This document shows, piece by piece, positions 16,136 to 24,460 of a DNA stretch of 64,000 nucleotides. The position numbers and the translations under genes were made by a program. Numbering within the stretch: the stretch's first letter is position 1; each line of letters begins with the position of its first letter. The DNA is from JAJVHZ01 sp041395385. Its GTDB lineage: Bacteria; Pseudomonadota; Gammaproteobacteria; JAJPIJ01. Under the pieces are notes generated by a model. It searched no databases. It had not been told where the DNA came from and saw only the letters and a program-made list of their open reading frames with translations. The stretch covers positions 124,001 through 188,000 of the forward strand of contig JAWLAN010000006.1 of assembly GCA_041395385.1 (NCBI GenBank), written 5' to 3'.

Positions 16136-17923
16136 ATGACTCAGGCTTATAAGGTCGTTGAACACAGGTACGACGTCGTGGTGGTCGGCGCCGGGGGCGC
16201 GGGCCTGCGCGCCACGTTCGGCATGGCCGCCAAAGGGCTGAAGACCGCCTGCATCACCAAGGTCTTCCCGACGCGCTCGCACACGGTGGCCGCCCAGGGC
16301 GGCATGAGCGCCTCGCTCGGCAACATGGGGCCGGACGACTGGCGCTGGCACATGTACGACACCGTCAAGGGCTCCGACTGGCTCGGCGACCAGGACGCCA
16401 TCGAATACATGTGCCGCGAGGCCGTACCCGCGGTGATCGAGCTGGAGCACTACGGCGTGCCGTTCTCCCGCACCGACGACGGCAAGATCTACCAGCGCCC
16501 CTTCGGCGGCATGACCACGGAGTTCGGCAAGGGCATCGCCCAGCGCACCTGCGCCGCCGCCGATCGCACCGGGCACGCGATCCTGCACACCCTCTACCAG
16601 CAGTCCCTGAAGCACGACGCGGAGTTTTTCGTCGAGTACTTCGCCATCGACCTGCTGTTCGAGGACGGTGTCTGCCACGGCGTGGTGGCCTGGGACCTGA
16701 GCGACGGGACGCTGCACGTATTCCGCGCCCACCAGACCGTGCTCGCGACCGGCGGCTATGGCCGTGCCTTCTTCAGCGCCACCTCGGCGCATACCTGCAC
16801 CGGCGACGGCAACGCGATGGTCGCGCGCGCGGGCCTGCCGCTGCAGGACATGGAGTTCATCCAGTTCCACCCGACCGGCATCTACGGCTCGGGCTGTCTC
16901 ATCACGGAAGGCTCCCGCGGCGAAGGCGGCTACCTGACCAACGGCAACGGCGAGCGCTTCATGGAGCGTTACGCGCCGAATGCGAAGGACCTGGCCTCGC
17001 GCGACGTCGTCAGCCGCTCCATGACCATGGAGATCCTTCAGGGCCGCGGCGTCGGCCCGGAGAAGGACCACATCTACCTGCACCTCGAGCATCTCGGCCC
17101 CGAGGTGATCCACGAGAAGCTGCCGGGCATCGCCGAGACCACCAAGATCTTCGCAGGCGTCGATGTCACAAAGCAGCCCATCCCCGTCATCCCTACGGCG
17201 CACTACAACATGGGCGGCATTCCCACCAACTATCACGGCCAGGTCGTCACCATCAGGGACGGCAATCCGGATGCGCCGGTGCCGGGGCTGATGGCCATCG
17301 GGGAGGCCGCGTGCGTGTCCGTGCACGGCGCCAATCGCCTGGGCTCGAACTCGCTGCTCGACATCATCGTCTTCGGCCGCGCCGCGGCCAACTGGTGCGG
17401 CGACAACGTGCGGAAGAACCAGGCGCACGGACCGCTGCACGCCGATACCACCGACCGGGTCATCGCCCGCTTCGATCGTCTGCGTCATGCCGCCGGGACT
17501 CAAGCAACGGCGAAGATCCGAGTGGAAATGCAGCGTACGATGCAACACCACTGCGCCGTATTCCGCACCGACGCGCTCCTGCAGGAAGGCATACAGAAGC
17601 TGCATGGGGTGTGGGACTCCTTCCGCGACGTAAAGGTGTCCGACCGCTCGCTCATCTGGAATTCCGACCTGGTGGAGACGCTGGAACTGGAGAACCTGCT
17701 GCTGCAGGCGATGATCAGCATCAAGTCGGCGCTCAACCGCACCGAGAGCCGGGGCGCGCAGGCGCGCGACGACTACCCCGAGCGCGACGACGTGAACTGG
17801 CTGAAACACACCGTGGCGTGGGTCGACGAGAAGGGCGGCGTGCGATTCGACTACCGGCCGGTGCACATGTACACGCTCACCAACGAGGTCGAGGTCGTCG
17901 CCCTGAAGAAGCGCACTTATTGA
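16136..17923 (+). CDS. sdhA: Succinate dehydrogenase flavoprotein subunit SdhA
   Basis: The 595-residue catalytic subunit oxidises succinate to fumarate with covalently bound FAD. Seen are the dinucleotide fold VVVVGAGGAGLRA, the FAD-attachment site RSHTVAAQGG (His about residue 47), the substrate motif FHPTGIYGSG, EGSRGEGGYL, the active-site Arg region LASRDVVSRS, and HYNMGGIPTN. Length and motifs are complete. It starts six bases after sdhD. Flavinylation should depend on SdhE, which is encoded at 24200, and the apo-to-holo transition may use the DUF1674 protein at 14896. Confidence 0.96.
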   Translation: MTQAYKVVEHRYDVVVVGAGGAGLRATFGMAAKGLKTACITKVFPTRSHTVAAQGGMSASLGNMGPDDWRWHMYDTVKGSDWLGDQDAIEYMCREAVPAVIELEHYGVPFSRTDDGKIYQRPFGGMTTEFGKGIAQRTCAAADRTGHAILHTLYQQSLKHDAEFFVEYFAIDLLFEDGVCHGVVAWDLSDGTLHVFRAHQTVLATGGYGRAFFSATSAHTCTGDGNAMVARAGLPLQDMEFIQFHPTGIYGSGCLITEGSRGEGGYLTNGNGERFMERYAPNAKDLASRDVVSRSMTMEILQGRGVGPEKDHIYLHLEHLGPEVIHEKLPGIAETTKIFAGVDVTKQPIPVIPTAHYNMGGIPTNYHGQVVTIRDGNPDAPVPGLMAIGEAACVSVHGANRLGSNSLLDIIVFGRAAANWCGDNVRKNQAHGPLHADTTDRVIARFDRLRHAAGTQATAKIRVEMQRTMQHHCAVFRTDALLQEGIQKLHGVWDSFRDVKVSDRSLIWNSDLVETLELENLLLQAMISIKSALNRTESRGAQARDDYPERDDVNWLKHTVAWVDEKGGVRFDYRPVHMYTLTNEVEVVALKKRTY

Positions 17924-17994
17924 AGCCCCGGGGCCGCCGACTCGCGTCAGCGTCCGGGAGGTGTGAAACACGAATCTGACGAGGACTGGCAACA

Positions 17995-18774
17995 ATGGCG
18001 GAATTCACGCTACCGAAGAATTCGAAAGTGCAGGAAGGCAAGACGCTGCGCGCGGCCAACGGCGCCCGCCGCTCGCGCGAGTTCCGCCTCTATCGCTACG
18101 ACCCGGACTCCGGGCAGAACCCGCGGGTGGATACCTACGAGATCGATCTGGACAAGTGCGGGCCGATGGTGCTGGATGCGCTCATCTACATCAAGAACGA
18201 GCTCGACCCCACCGTGACGTTTCGCCGCTCCTGCCGCGAGGGGATCTGCGGCTCCTGCGCGATGAACATCGACGGCACCAACACGCTGGCCTGCACCAAG
18301 GCGATCGAGGACGTCGGCGGCGCGGTGAAGATCTATCCCCTGCCGCACATGCCGGTGGTCAAGGATCTCGTCCCCGACCTCACCCATTTCTATGCGCAGT
18401 ACGCCTCCATCAAGCCCTGGCTGCAGGCCGAGACGCCGGCGCCCGACCGCGAGCGCCTGCAGTCCAAGGAGGATCGGGCCAGGCTCGACGGGCTGTACGA
18501 GTGCATCCTCTGCGCGAGCTGCTCCACCTCCTGCCCGAGCTACTGGTGGAACGGCGAGCGCTATCTGGGCCCCGCGATCCTGCTGCAGGCCTACCGCTGG
18601 ATCGCAGACTCGCGCGACGAGAGCACCGGCGAGCGCCTCGACATGCTCGAGGATCCGTTCCGCCTGTACCGCTGCCACACCATCATGAACTGCACCAAGA
18701 CCTGCCCGAAGGGTCTGAATCCCGCCAAGGCGATCGGGGAGATCAAGAAGCTGATGGTGGAGCGGCAGGGCTGA
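17995..18774 (+). CDS. sdhB: Succinate dehydrogenase iron-sulfur subunit SdhB
   Basis: The 259-residue protein carries electrons from FAD to quinone through three clusters. The [2Fe-2S] site is CREGICGSCAMN with a distal Cys in LACTKAIED. The [4Fe-4S] site is CILCASCSTSCP, and the [3Fe-4S] site is in YRCHTIMNCTKTCPKGLNP. The sequence (NIDGTNTLACTKAI, PWLQAETP) is of the alphaproteobacterial/mitochondrial type. A 71-base gap separates it from sdhA. Its last 32 bases overlap the 3' end of the convergent nnrS gene. Confidence 0.96.
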   Translation: MAEFTLPKNSKVQEGKTLRAANGARRSREFRLYRYDPDSGQNPRVDTYEIDLDKCGPMVLDALIYIKNELDPTVTFRRSCREGICGSCAMNIDGTNTLACTKAIEDVGGAVKIYPLPHMPVVKDLVPDLTHFYAQYASIKPWLQAETPAPDRERLQSKEDRARLDGLYECILCASCSTSCPSYWWNGERYLGPAILLQAYRWIADSRDESTGERLDMLEDPFRLYRCHTIMNCTKTCPKGLNPAKAIGEIKKLMVERQG

Positions 18775-19957
18775 GCGCCGCGAAACCCGCCAGCCGCCGC
18801 AGCAGCAGCGCCATGGCCACGCTCCATGCGAGAGCGGCCGCCCACAGCAGTTCGTTGGCGGCCTCCGGCGACGCGCCATAGGGCGCGCCGAGCCGCAGCA
18901 GGGCCGCCAAGCCGATCAACACCGCGCCGAGGCCGACGTCGCCGAACCGCTCGAGCGGCCGGCGCTGCCGCATCGTGTGCGTTCTCGCCATCATGGTCAG
19001 CGTGAGCGTGCCGAGGGCGCCGACCGTGAGGCCGTGCAACGCTTGTGTCAGGCTCAGCACGCCGATGGTCTGCGCGAGGCCCTTCAAGACCAGCCCGACG
19101 ATCAGCCAGGCGTAGCCGAGGCCAAGGCACCACAGCTCGGGCCGATCGAGCACGGTCCACAGCCGCCAGCGCCACGCACGGATCGCGGTGGCCGCCGCCG
19201 CGGCGATCGCGAATGTCCCGCTCGCGACGGCAGCGCCGGGCAGCAGCTCGCATGCCGCGCTCGCGAGCATGAGCAGGATCATCAGCCGCTCCAGGCGCGG
19301 CTGCACGCGCGCCTGGAGAAACTCGCCGCGGCGGTAAAAATGCCCGGCCACGGCGGGCGAGATCGCGCGACCGCCCATCAACAGCATCAGCAGTGCCAGC
19401 AGGTCGATCGCGAGCAGGAGCGCCAGGTGCTGCACACCCGGAAGCAGGCCGGCAGCCCCGGCGCGATAAAGGAACGGGCACGCACAGATCGCGATCAACA
19501 GCGGGCCGATGACACGGTTCTGCGCCTTCTTGGCCGCGCGCATGAACATCGGCGCGGCGCTGTACGCCACCAGCGCGGCGAACAGCAGATTGGGGACAGC
19601 CACCATGGCAGCCGTCTCCTGGAAGAAGAACGGCGTGGCCCGCGCCGCGAGCCAGCACAGGAACAGCGCCGCAAGCCGCAACGGGGAGGTCTTCGAGATC
19701 AGGAAGCCGGCCATCACGGCCAGGGCGAACCCGAACAGCATCTCGTGCGCGTGCACGAATGCCGTCGCCATCGGCCACCGGATCCCGGTCGAAGACGTCT
19801 GTGCGTACATCCAAAGCGGGATCGCCGCCATCGCGAACAGCGTCGCGGCAGGAAAAAGTACGGTGTCCGCGGACAGCGTGCGCTTGTGGCGGGGCGCGAG
19901 CGACGGCGCGTTCGCCGTGCGCGCGGCCGTGGACGTCGGTGCTGGCATGTCTGCCAT
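18743..19957 (-). CDS. nnrS: NnrS family haem-copper membrane protein
   Basis: This is a polytopic protein (404 residues from ATG 19957) with about 12 hydrophobic segments. It has the NnrS signature histidines in FVHAHEMLFGFALAVMAGFL near residue 65 and in QALHGLTVGALGTLTLTMMAR near residue 320. NnrS proteins lower nitrosative stress on iron pools in denitrifiers and Vibrio, and their genes are often under NnrR or NsrR control. No such site is evident here. A GTG at 20008 would lengthen the N-terminus by 17 residues. The gene is convergent with sdhB and overlaps it by 32 bases. Confidence 0.85.
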   Translation of the reverse strand: MADMPAPTSTAARTANAPSLAPRHKRTLSADTVLFPAATLFAMAAIPLWMYAQTSSTGIRWPMATAFVHAHEMLFGFALAVMAGFLISKTSPLRLAALFLCWLAARATPFFFQETAAMVAVPNLLFAALVAYSAAPMFMRAAKKAQNRVIGPLLIAICACPFLYRAGAAGLLPGVQHLALLLAIDLLALLMLLMGGRAISPAVAGHFYRRGEFLQARVQPRLERLMILLMLASAACELLPGAAVASGTFAIAAAAATAIRAWRWRLWTVLDRPELWCLGLGYAWLIVGLVLKGLAQTIGVLSLTQALHGLTVGALGTLTLTMMARTHTMRQRRPLERFGDVGLGAVLIGLAALLRLGAPYGASPEAANELLWAAALAWSVAMALLLRRLAGFAALSPAAPPSAS

Positions 19958-20198
19958 TGTACGCGGCGGGCGCGACGCGGTCGCGGGAGGATCCGCCGGG
20001 GTCTGCACCGGCAGTCCGGCTTCCCCCGTTTAAAGTCCTTGCCTCCGGCCGGCGGGCCTCCGGCAGGCTGCAGAAGGTGGCGACGACTGCGCGAACCCCG
20101 GCGCACGGAGCGCACGATTCGAAAAGTCGCTCGACCTCGCAAGGCCGGCGCGCCCGCTGGTCTCCGCCGTATTGGGCCCCCCGGGCGTTGCGAGCTGG

Positions 20199-20417
20199 CT
20201 AGACCGAAACAAATGGCAGATCCGCGCTGGGGCCAAAAATGTGCTGGCCTTGAACATAGAACTTCGTGGGTCCAGCCGGTCCGTTGATGCAGCCCTCGTC
20301 AACGTAATAGCCGGTATCGCCGTTCGGACCGTGAATGTGCTCGTCCACGATATGGTACCTTGAATAACCGGTAGGGCCATGGATGCGGCCGTCATTGATG
20401 TGGAAACCCGTGTACAT
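20199..20417 (-). CDS. Small protein made of four 16-residue tandem repeats
   Basis: The 72-residue protein is of unknown function. After MYT it consists almost entirely of four 16-residue units: GFHINDGRIHGPTGYS, RYHIVDEHIHGPNGDT, GYYVDEGCINGPAGPT and KFYVQGQHIFGPSADL. The shared pattern is aromatic-aromatic-(I/V), then I-x-G-P-x-G, predicting short beta-hairpins with a Gly-Pro turn stacked into a small beta-rich fold. There is no signal peptide and one Cys. The start ATG follows a GAGGCGAG ribosome binding site. Base composition is near 50% GC, clearly lower than the neighbours, which suggests recent acquisition. A dyad operator overlaps its predicted transcription start. Confidence 0.7.
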   Translation of the reverse strand: MYTGFHINDGRIHGPTGYSRYHIVDEHIHGPNGDTGYYVDEGCINGPAGPTKFYVQGQHIFGPSADLPFVSV

Positions 20418-20434
20418 AATCTCGCCTCGAAATC

Positions 20435-20453
20435 TTGAGCAACTCCTGCTCAA
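20435..20453 (-). promoter_or_regulatory. Perfect dyad operator TTGAGCA-N5-TGCTCAA
   Basis: The sequence is a perfect 7-base inverted repeat with a 5-base centre, 18 bases upstream of the ATG of the repeat protein. It covers about -3 to +16 relative to the start expected from the -10 element at 20457-20462. This is the usual place for a repressor operator that blocks initiation. As RNA it would also form a hairpin at the 5' end. It does not match LexA or Fur. No regulator gene is adjacent, so control would come from elsewhere or from the small protein itself. Confidence 0.5.
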
Positions 20454-20456
20454 AGA

Positions 20457-20486
20457 AATATAGATCGATGCACGTCGCCGAGTTAA
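20457..20486 (-). promoter_or_regulatory. Sigma-70 promoter of the repeat-protein gene
   Basis: Read on the minus strand there is a TTAACT -35 box (20486-20481), an 18-base spacer and a TATATT -10 box (20462-20457). The surrounding DNA is AT-rich compared with the window. The predicted start near 20450 lies inside the dyad operator. This is one of the better -35/-10 pairs in the window. Confidence 0.5.
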
Positions 20487-20905
20487 CGGGTGTGAGCGGC
20501 ATTCTTGGCATGAGTTGATCGGAATCATGCGCGAGGGTTCAGGCGGCCGACCGCCCCCCTGCCGGAACTGTTGCCGCTGCATCCGAGGACACCGCGGAGA
20601 AAGTCACGCGCCTGCTCGGCGTCGCCGGGACGAGACCTTCCGGGGTGCGTGGACCGCCCGCGTTTGGCCGCGCGCGGCCACGGCCGACCTGCGACGGCTT
20701 CCGACTCCGCCGTTCCTCCTCCCTCCAGAATTCATCGGCCACGCACGAAGGCGATCCAGAAAGTGTCTCTGATCGCTGCCGGTGGGAGGACAGGCTCGCG
20801 GTGGCTGCGCCCGGAATCCCGCAACACCCCGCTATTGTCCTTGCCTCCCGCCAGCAAGCCTTCTATCTTGCACCCCGAACGCGAATGCGAAGGAGGGTCA
20901 CGACG
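20487..20905. other. Intergenic region between the divergent repeat-protein and SDR genes
   Basis: About 420 bases without a supported gene. The SDR gene's ribosome binding site (AGGAGG, 20891-20896) is at its right end. I found no hairpin with a T-run, no tRNA and no clear sigma-70 promoter for the SDR gene. Open frames here on both strands are short, arginine- or proline-rich and lack ribosome binding sites. Confidence 0.5.
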
Positions 20906-21565
20906 ATGACGACGGCACTGGTGACGGGCGGCAACCGGGGCATAGGACTGGAGCTGTGCAGGCAGCTCAAGGAGCGCGGCTACGACGTCGTCGCGGCCTG
21001 CCGGCGGTCCTCCGCGGGGCTCGATGCCCTCGGGATCAGGGTCATGACCGCCGTCGACGTGACGGACGCCGGCTCCGTCGCAGCGCTCGCGCGGCAACTG
21101 TCGGGAACCCGGATCGATCTGCTGATCAACAACGCCGGCATACTCACGGTCGAGTCGCTGGCGGATCTCGACTACGCGCGCATCCGCGAGCAGTTCGAGG
21201 TCAACACGCTCGGCCCGCTGCGGGTCACCACCGAGCTGCTGCCGAACCTGCACGAGGGCGCGAAGGTCGTCATCGTCACCAGCCGCATGGGCTCCATCGG
21301 CGACAACGGCAGCGGCGGCTACTACGGCTATCGCATCTCCAAGGCCGGCGTGAACATGGCCGGCGTCAGCCTGGCGCGCGATCTGAAGTCCCGCGGCATC
21401 GGCGTGTTCATCCTGCATCCCGGCATGGTCGCCACCGAGATGACCGACGGCCAGGGCATCCCGCCGGCGGAGTCCGCGGCCATGCTGCTGGCACGCATCG
21501 AGGAGTTCGGCATGGCGCAGACAGGCACCTTCCATCACGCCAACGGCGAAACCTTGCCATGGTGA
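20906..21565 (+). CDS. Short-chain dehydrogenase/reductase (CsgA-like SDR)
   Basis: The 219-residue classical SDR has the NAD(P)-binding TGGNRGIGLELC at residue 6, the structural LLINNAGIL near 78, a catalytic Ser in VVIVTSRMGS, and the catalytic pair YGYRISKAG (YxxxK) near 147. An Arg-rich ACRRS after the second strand suggests NADP(H). HPGMVATEM near 170 matches the CsgA/sniffer-like carbonyl reductase subgroup. The substrate is unknown. ATG 20906 has an ideal AGGAGG site ten bases upstream. The next gene starts seven bases before its end. Confidence 0.85.
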   Translation: MTTALVTGGNRGIGLELCRQLKERGYDVVAACRRSSAGLDALGIRVMTAVDVTDAGSVAALARQLSGTRIDLLINNAGILTVESLADLDYARIREQFEVNTLGPLRVTTELLPNLHEGAKVVIVTSRMGSIGDNGSGGYYGYRISKAGVNMAGVSLARDLKSRGIGVFILHPGMVATEMTDGQGIPPAESAAMLLARIEEFGMAQTGTFHHANGETLPW

Positions 21566-21975
21566 ATCCGCCCCGCGCGCGCTGCCGGCGGCTGGTCGCG
21601 GGAGTGATCGGTTGCATGGCGCTCGCCGCGAGCGCGGACGGCGAGCCGCCGGTGCCGCCGTCGGCCGCTGATTACGAGTATCTCAGGCCCGGGTTCAAGG
21701 CGCTGGAAGTCCTCGAGGATCTGAAGGTCCTCCATGGCCGGCGCGGCGCCGACTGCATGAGCGCCATCGGGCATGAGCGCTTCTGCAGCTGCCTGAACGA
21801 CAGCCTGACACTGGAGCTGAGTTTTACGGAGTACGTCGTGCTGATCACCGATGTGGACGGCGACGCCTCCACGGTATCGCTTCCGCCCGCGAAGCGGCGC
21901 CACCGCGACGAGGCCGTGCACCTGCGCGACGTCTGCGTCGCCAAGGCCTTCCAGGGCCGAAGCGCCGGCCCCTGA
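21559..21975 (+). CDS. Hypothetical secreted protein with paired cysteines
   Basis: The 138-residue protein has no recognised family. It begins with a basic n-region and hydrophobic core (RLVAGVIGCMALAASADG), so it is probably exported; a Cys within that core gives a weak lipobox alternative. The mature part contains DCMSAIGHERFCSCLND, three cysteines that could form a disulfide or bind a metal. ATG 21559 lies inside the end of the SDR gene, so the two are translationally coupled. It ends before a hairpin that separates it from the convergent RsiV-like gene. Confidence 0.55.
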   Translation: MVNPPRARCRRLVAGVIGCMALAASADGEPPVPPSAADYEYLRPGFKALEVLEDLKVLHGRRGADCMSAIGHERFCSCLNDSLTLELSFTEYVVLITDVDGDASTVSLPPAKRRHRDEAVHLRDVCVAKAFQGRSAGP

Positions 21976-21987
21976 TCACGGGCGCGG

Positions 21988-22017
21988 TGAGCGGGGGCGT
22001 ACGCAACGCCCCGCTCA
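21988..22017. terminator. Hairpin between convergent genes, possible bidirectional terminator
   Basis: TGAGCGGGGGCGT pairs with ACGCCCCGCTCA around an ACGCA loop, giving a 12-base-pair stem with one bulged G. It lies at the meeting point of two convergent genes and includes the stop codon of the RsiV-like gene (22015-22017). No T-run follows on either strand, so efficient intrinsic termination is uncertain. Confidence 0.45.
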
Positions 22018-23238
22018 TCGCGCCAGGCGCGCGGCGATCGTGCCGTCGCGCAGATGCGGCCTCAGCGATTGCCACGGCAGCGTCAGCTCGATCTGGCCGT
22101 CGGCATACGAGGCGATCTCGTAGGGCACGTAGACGAAGGTGACGCCGTGCCCGTCGACGCTGAAGTTGTCCGTCAGCGGTATGGACTCGACCAGCAGCGC
22201 CTCCTTGACGTCCGCACCCGCCTCCGGCCCGCGCGAGTCGCGGAACGCCTGTTCCAGCAGGGCGACGATCCCGCCCTCGCTGCCGGGCCTGAAGAGGTCA
22301 GCGGCCCGCACCATGCGGCCGGCGGCGAGGTCGAAGGTGTGCACGGTGGTGCCGTAATAGCCATGCGCGCCGCCGCTGTAGCCGCCGTAGTCGGAGGCGA
22401 GCGCGAGCACGCCTTCATCGTTGAACACCACCCCAGTGGACTCGCCGCTCTCCCACCCCAGGCCGCCGGCCATGCCTTCATCGAGGCATTGCTGCAGCGG
22501 TTTGTCCGCGCAGAGATCCTCGATCAGCTCGGCGTTGGTCTGCATGTATTCGCTGAAGTACTCCTCCGCCGCCGTGCGCGCGAGCTCCTCGGGCGCGGTC
22601 TGCACGGGCACCGTCTCGCACGATGATGCGGCCGCATTGCCCTCTGCCTGCTCGCTCGCCGCGGCGGTCTTGGGACGCTGCACGCAGTTCATGACGAACT
22701 GTCGCACGGCATCCAGCCGCTGTCCCTCCACGCTCGCGCGCGGGACTAACCACCGCAGTGAGAATGAGGCCGACGGACCGCCGGGAAGACTCTGGTCGTA
22801 GGCGTGCGTTTTCTCCACGCTCACGACGTCGAAGGCGACCGCGCCGTCGTAGTTCTCCTTCGCCGTCACCGGGTGCGCCGTGGTCCCGTCGCTGCTCCGC
22901 CACTCGCCCGCCAGGCCGTCGCCCTGCAGGGTCAAATGCAATCGGTTGCCCGTGCGTTCCTCGCCTTCGGTGAGCGTGAACCGGCTGCCGTCGAATGCGC
23001 CGCTCAGGGATATGGGTCGCCGGTACCGGGCGTAGTAGTAATGGCCGGAGACGTTGCTGCCGCCCTCCGAGGGCGTCACCGTGAGGTGGACGACGATGCC
23101 GGTCTTGCCGCCGAGCACGCCGACGTAGCGGCGGTAGAACCCCTCGCCTGCATCCGCCGCCGCCGGCCCCCCCGCCGCGGCGAGCATCAGCGCGAGGCAG
23201 GCGCGGCGCGCTGTGTAGCTCCGCGTCACCGATCCCAT
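22015..23238 (-). CDS. RsiV-like exported protein (DUF4163/DUF3298)
   Basis: The protein is 407 residues from ATG 23238, with a signal peptide (core ACLALMLAAAGGPAAADAG). The C-terminal half carries the DUF4163-DUF3298 pair seen in the extracytoplasmic part of RsiV anti-sigma factors and in many stand-alone exported proteins. Motifs are DYGGYSGGAHGYYGTTVHTFDL near 290, VRAADLFRPGS, and an ending FVYVPYEIASYADGQIELTLPW. In RsiV this domain binds lysozyme. The N-terminal 150 residues form a separate beta-rich domain. No sigma factor gene is adjacent. A GTG at 23274 overlapping the hisN stop is an alternative start. Confidence 0.75.
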   Translation of the reverse strand: MGSVTRSYTARRACLALMLAAAGGPAAADAGEGFYRRYVGVLGGKTGIVVHLTVTPSEGGSNVSGHYYYARYRRPISLSGAFDGSRFTLTEGEERTGNRLHLTLQGDGLAGEWRSSDGTTAHPVTAKENYDGAVAFDVVSVEKTHAYDQSLPGGPSASFSLRWLVPRASVEGQRLDAVRQFVMNCVQRPKTAAASEQAEGNAAASSCETVPVQTAPEELARTAAEEYFSEYMQTNAELIEDLCADKPLQQCLDEGMAGGLGWESGESTGVVFNDEGVLALASDYGGYSGGAHGYYGTTVHTFDLAAGRMVRAADLFRPGSEGGIVALLEQAFRDSRGPEAGADVKEALLVESIPLTDNFSVDGHGVTFVYVPYEIASYADGQIELTLPWQSLRPHLRDGTIAARLAR

Positions 23239-23270
23239 CGAGGCGATCGCCAGGGCAAAGCGCCGGCCGC

Positions 23271-24134
23271 TCACCGGCCCTCGCCGCCAACCTGCAGCAC
23301 GCCCAGCGCGGCCTGGTGGACCGCCGCGCTGCTCGCGGCGACGATCGCCCCGCCGTAGTGCGCCGCGCCGCCGTTCCACGAGGTGACGATGCCGCCGGCG
23401 GCCTCGATGATCGGGATCAGGGCCTGGATGTCGTAAGGCTTGAGATCGGATTCCACGACCAGGTCGACATAGCCCGAGGCCAGCATGCAGTAGCTGTAGC
23501 AGTCCCCGCCGTAACGCGCGAGCTTCACCCGCGAGGCCAGGCGCTCGAACGCGCGGCGCTCGGCCTCGTTCGAGAACATCTCCGGGGACGTCGTGTACAG
23601 CACCGCATCCGCGAGATCGGCACAGTCGCGCGTGACCAGCTCCCGCTGCTCGCCCTCGCGCACCCACCGTGCGCCGAGGCGATTGCCCACGAAGCGCTCG
23701 CGCGTGTAGGGCTGATCCATCACCCCGAGGATCGGGCGCGCCCCGTCGTACAGCGCGATGAGCACGCCCCAGTGCAGCGCACCGGTGATGAAGGCGCGGG
23801 TCCCGTCGAGGGGGTCGATGACCCAGGTCAGGGCGTTGGCGCCTTGCACGTGGCCGCCCTCCTCCCCGTAGATGCCGTGGTCCGGATAGGCGCTGCGGAT
23901 CAACGCGCGCATCGCCGATTCCGACCCGAGGTCCGCGGCCGTCACAGGGTCGTAGGCGTCCGCGCCGGCCTTGTTACGAACGGCGATCGGCGCCCTGAAG
24001 TGAGGAAGGATCTCCGCCCCCGCCGCATCCGCCAGCCGGCAGGCGAATCCGGTCAGTTCGCGCAGCTCGGCATCGCCGACGGACGCCGGGGGATCCCGAT
24101 CCAGTGTTGCCGATTTCACCGCGCCCTTCGCCAT
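23271..24134 (-). CDS. hisN: Histidinol-phosphatase HisN (inositol monophosphatase family)
   Basis: This Mg-dependent phosphatase of about 287 residues has the inositol monophosphatase motifs GEEGG (near 87), VIDPLDGTRAF (near 105) and the C-terminal LKPYDIQALIPIIEAAGG (near 235). The GTRAFITGALHWGVLIAL and KLARYGGDCYSYCMLASG stretches are characteristic of the HisN subgroup, which dephosphorylates histidinol phosphate. No other his genes are in the window, so the assignment rests on sequence alone; another small phosphate ester is possible. ATG 24134 has a GGAGCGAG site; ATG 24146 is an alternative. Confidence 0.78.
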   Translation of the reverse strand: MAKGAVKSATLDRDPPASVGDAELRELTGFACRLADAAGAEILPHFRAPIAVRNKAGADAYDPVTAADLGSESAMRALIRSAYPDHGIYGEEGGHVQGANALTWVIDPLDGTRAFITGALHWGVLIALYDGARPILGVMDQPYTRERFVGNRLGARWVREGEQRELVTRDCADLADAVLYTTSPEMFSNEAERRAFERLASRVKLARYGGDCYSYCMLASGYVDLVVESDLKPYDIQALIPIIEAAGGIVTSWNGGAAHYGGAIVAASSAAVHQAALGVLQVGGEGR

Positions 24135-24186
24135 CTCGCTCCGCATGCCAGGGTTCGTGCCCGGGCGGTAATATAACCGGCGCAGG

Positions 24187-24192
24187 TACAAT
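24187..24192 (+). promoter_or_regulatory. -10 element of sdhE with the start codon seven bases downstream
   Basis: TACAAT ends seven bases before the ATG of sdhE, so the expected transcription start lies at or next to the initiation codon. This would give a leaderless or nearly leaderless mRNA. No good -35 is visible. The same hexamer and the same distance occur before ypjD. Confidence 0.4.
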
Positions 24193-24199
24193 AGGCACG

Positions 24200-24460
24200 A
24201 TGATCGACGAGAAGCGGATCCGCTGGCGCTGCCGCCGCGGCATGAAGGAACTGGACGTGATGCTCGAGCGCTATCTCGCCTCGGGCTACGGGGCGCTGCG
24301 TGAGGAGGACAAGGGCGAGTTCGCGCGGCTGCTGGACGCGCTGGACCCGGAGCTCCATGCCTGGCTGAGCGGGAGCGGCCTGCCGGAAGACCCGCGCCTG
24401 CAGTGCATCGTGATGCACATACGCGGCGCGCTGGCGGCGAGCGCGGTGCGATCGGCATGA
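24200..24460 (+). CDS. sdhE: FAD assembly factor SdhE (YgfY)
   Basis: The 86-residue protein promotes covalent attachment of FAD to SdhA. It shows the family core RIRWRCRRGMKELDVMLERY, with the RGMKELD surface that includes the conserved RGxxE motif needed for flavinylation. The C-terminal part EFARLLDALDPELHAWL completes the five-helix fold. It is divergent from hisN, and its last four bases overlap the ygfZ start (ATGA). The customary partner gene ygfX is not here but at 7527. Confidence 0.93.
   Translation: MIDEKRIRWRCRRGMKELDVMLERYLASGYGALREEDKGEFARLLDALDPELHAWLSGSGLPEDPRLQCIVMHIRGALAASAVRSA

Noticed and set aside
15761..17995. A 744-codon open frame on the minus strand opposite sdhD-sdhA
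   Set aside because: It is the antisense shadow of SdhA; no start signal or domain.
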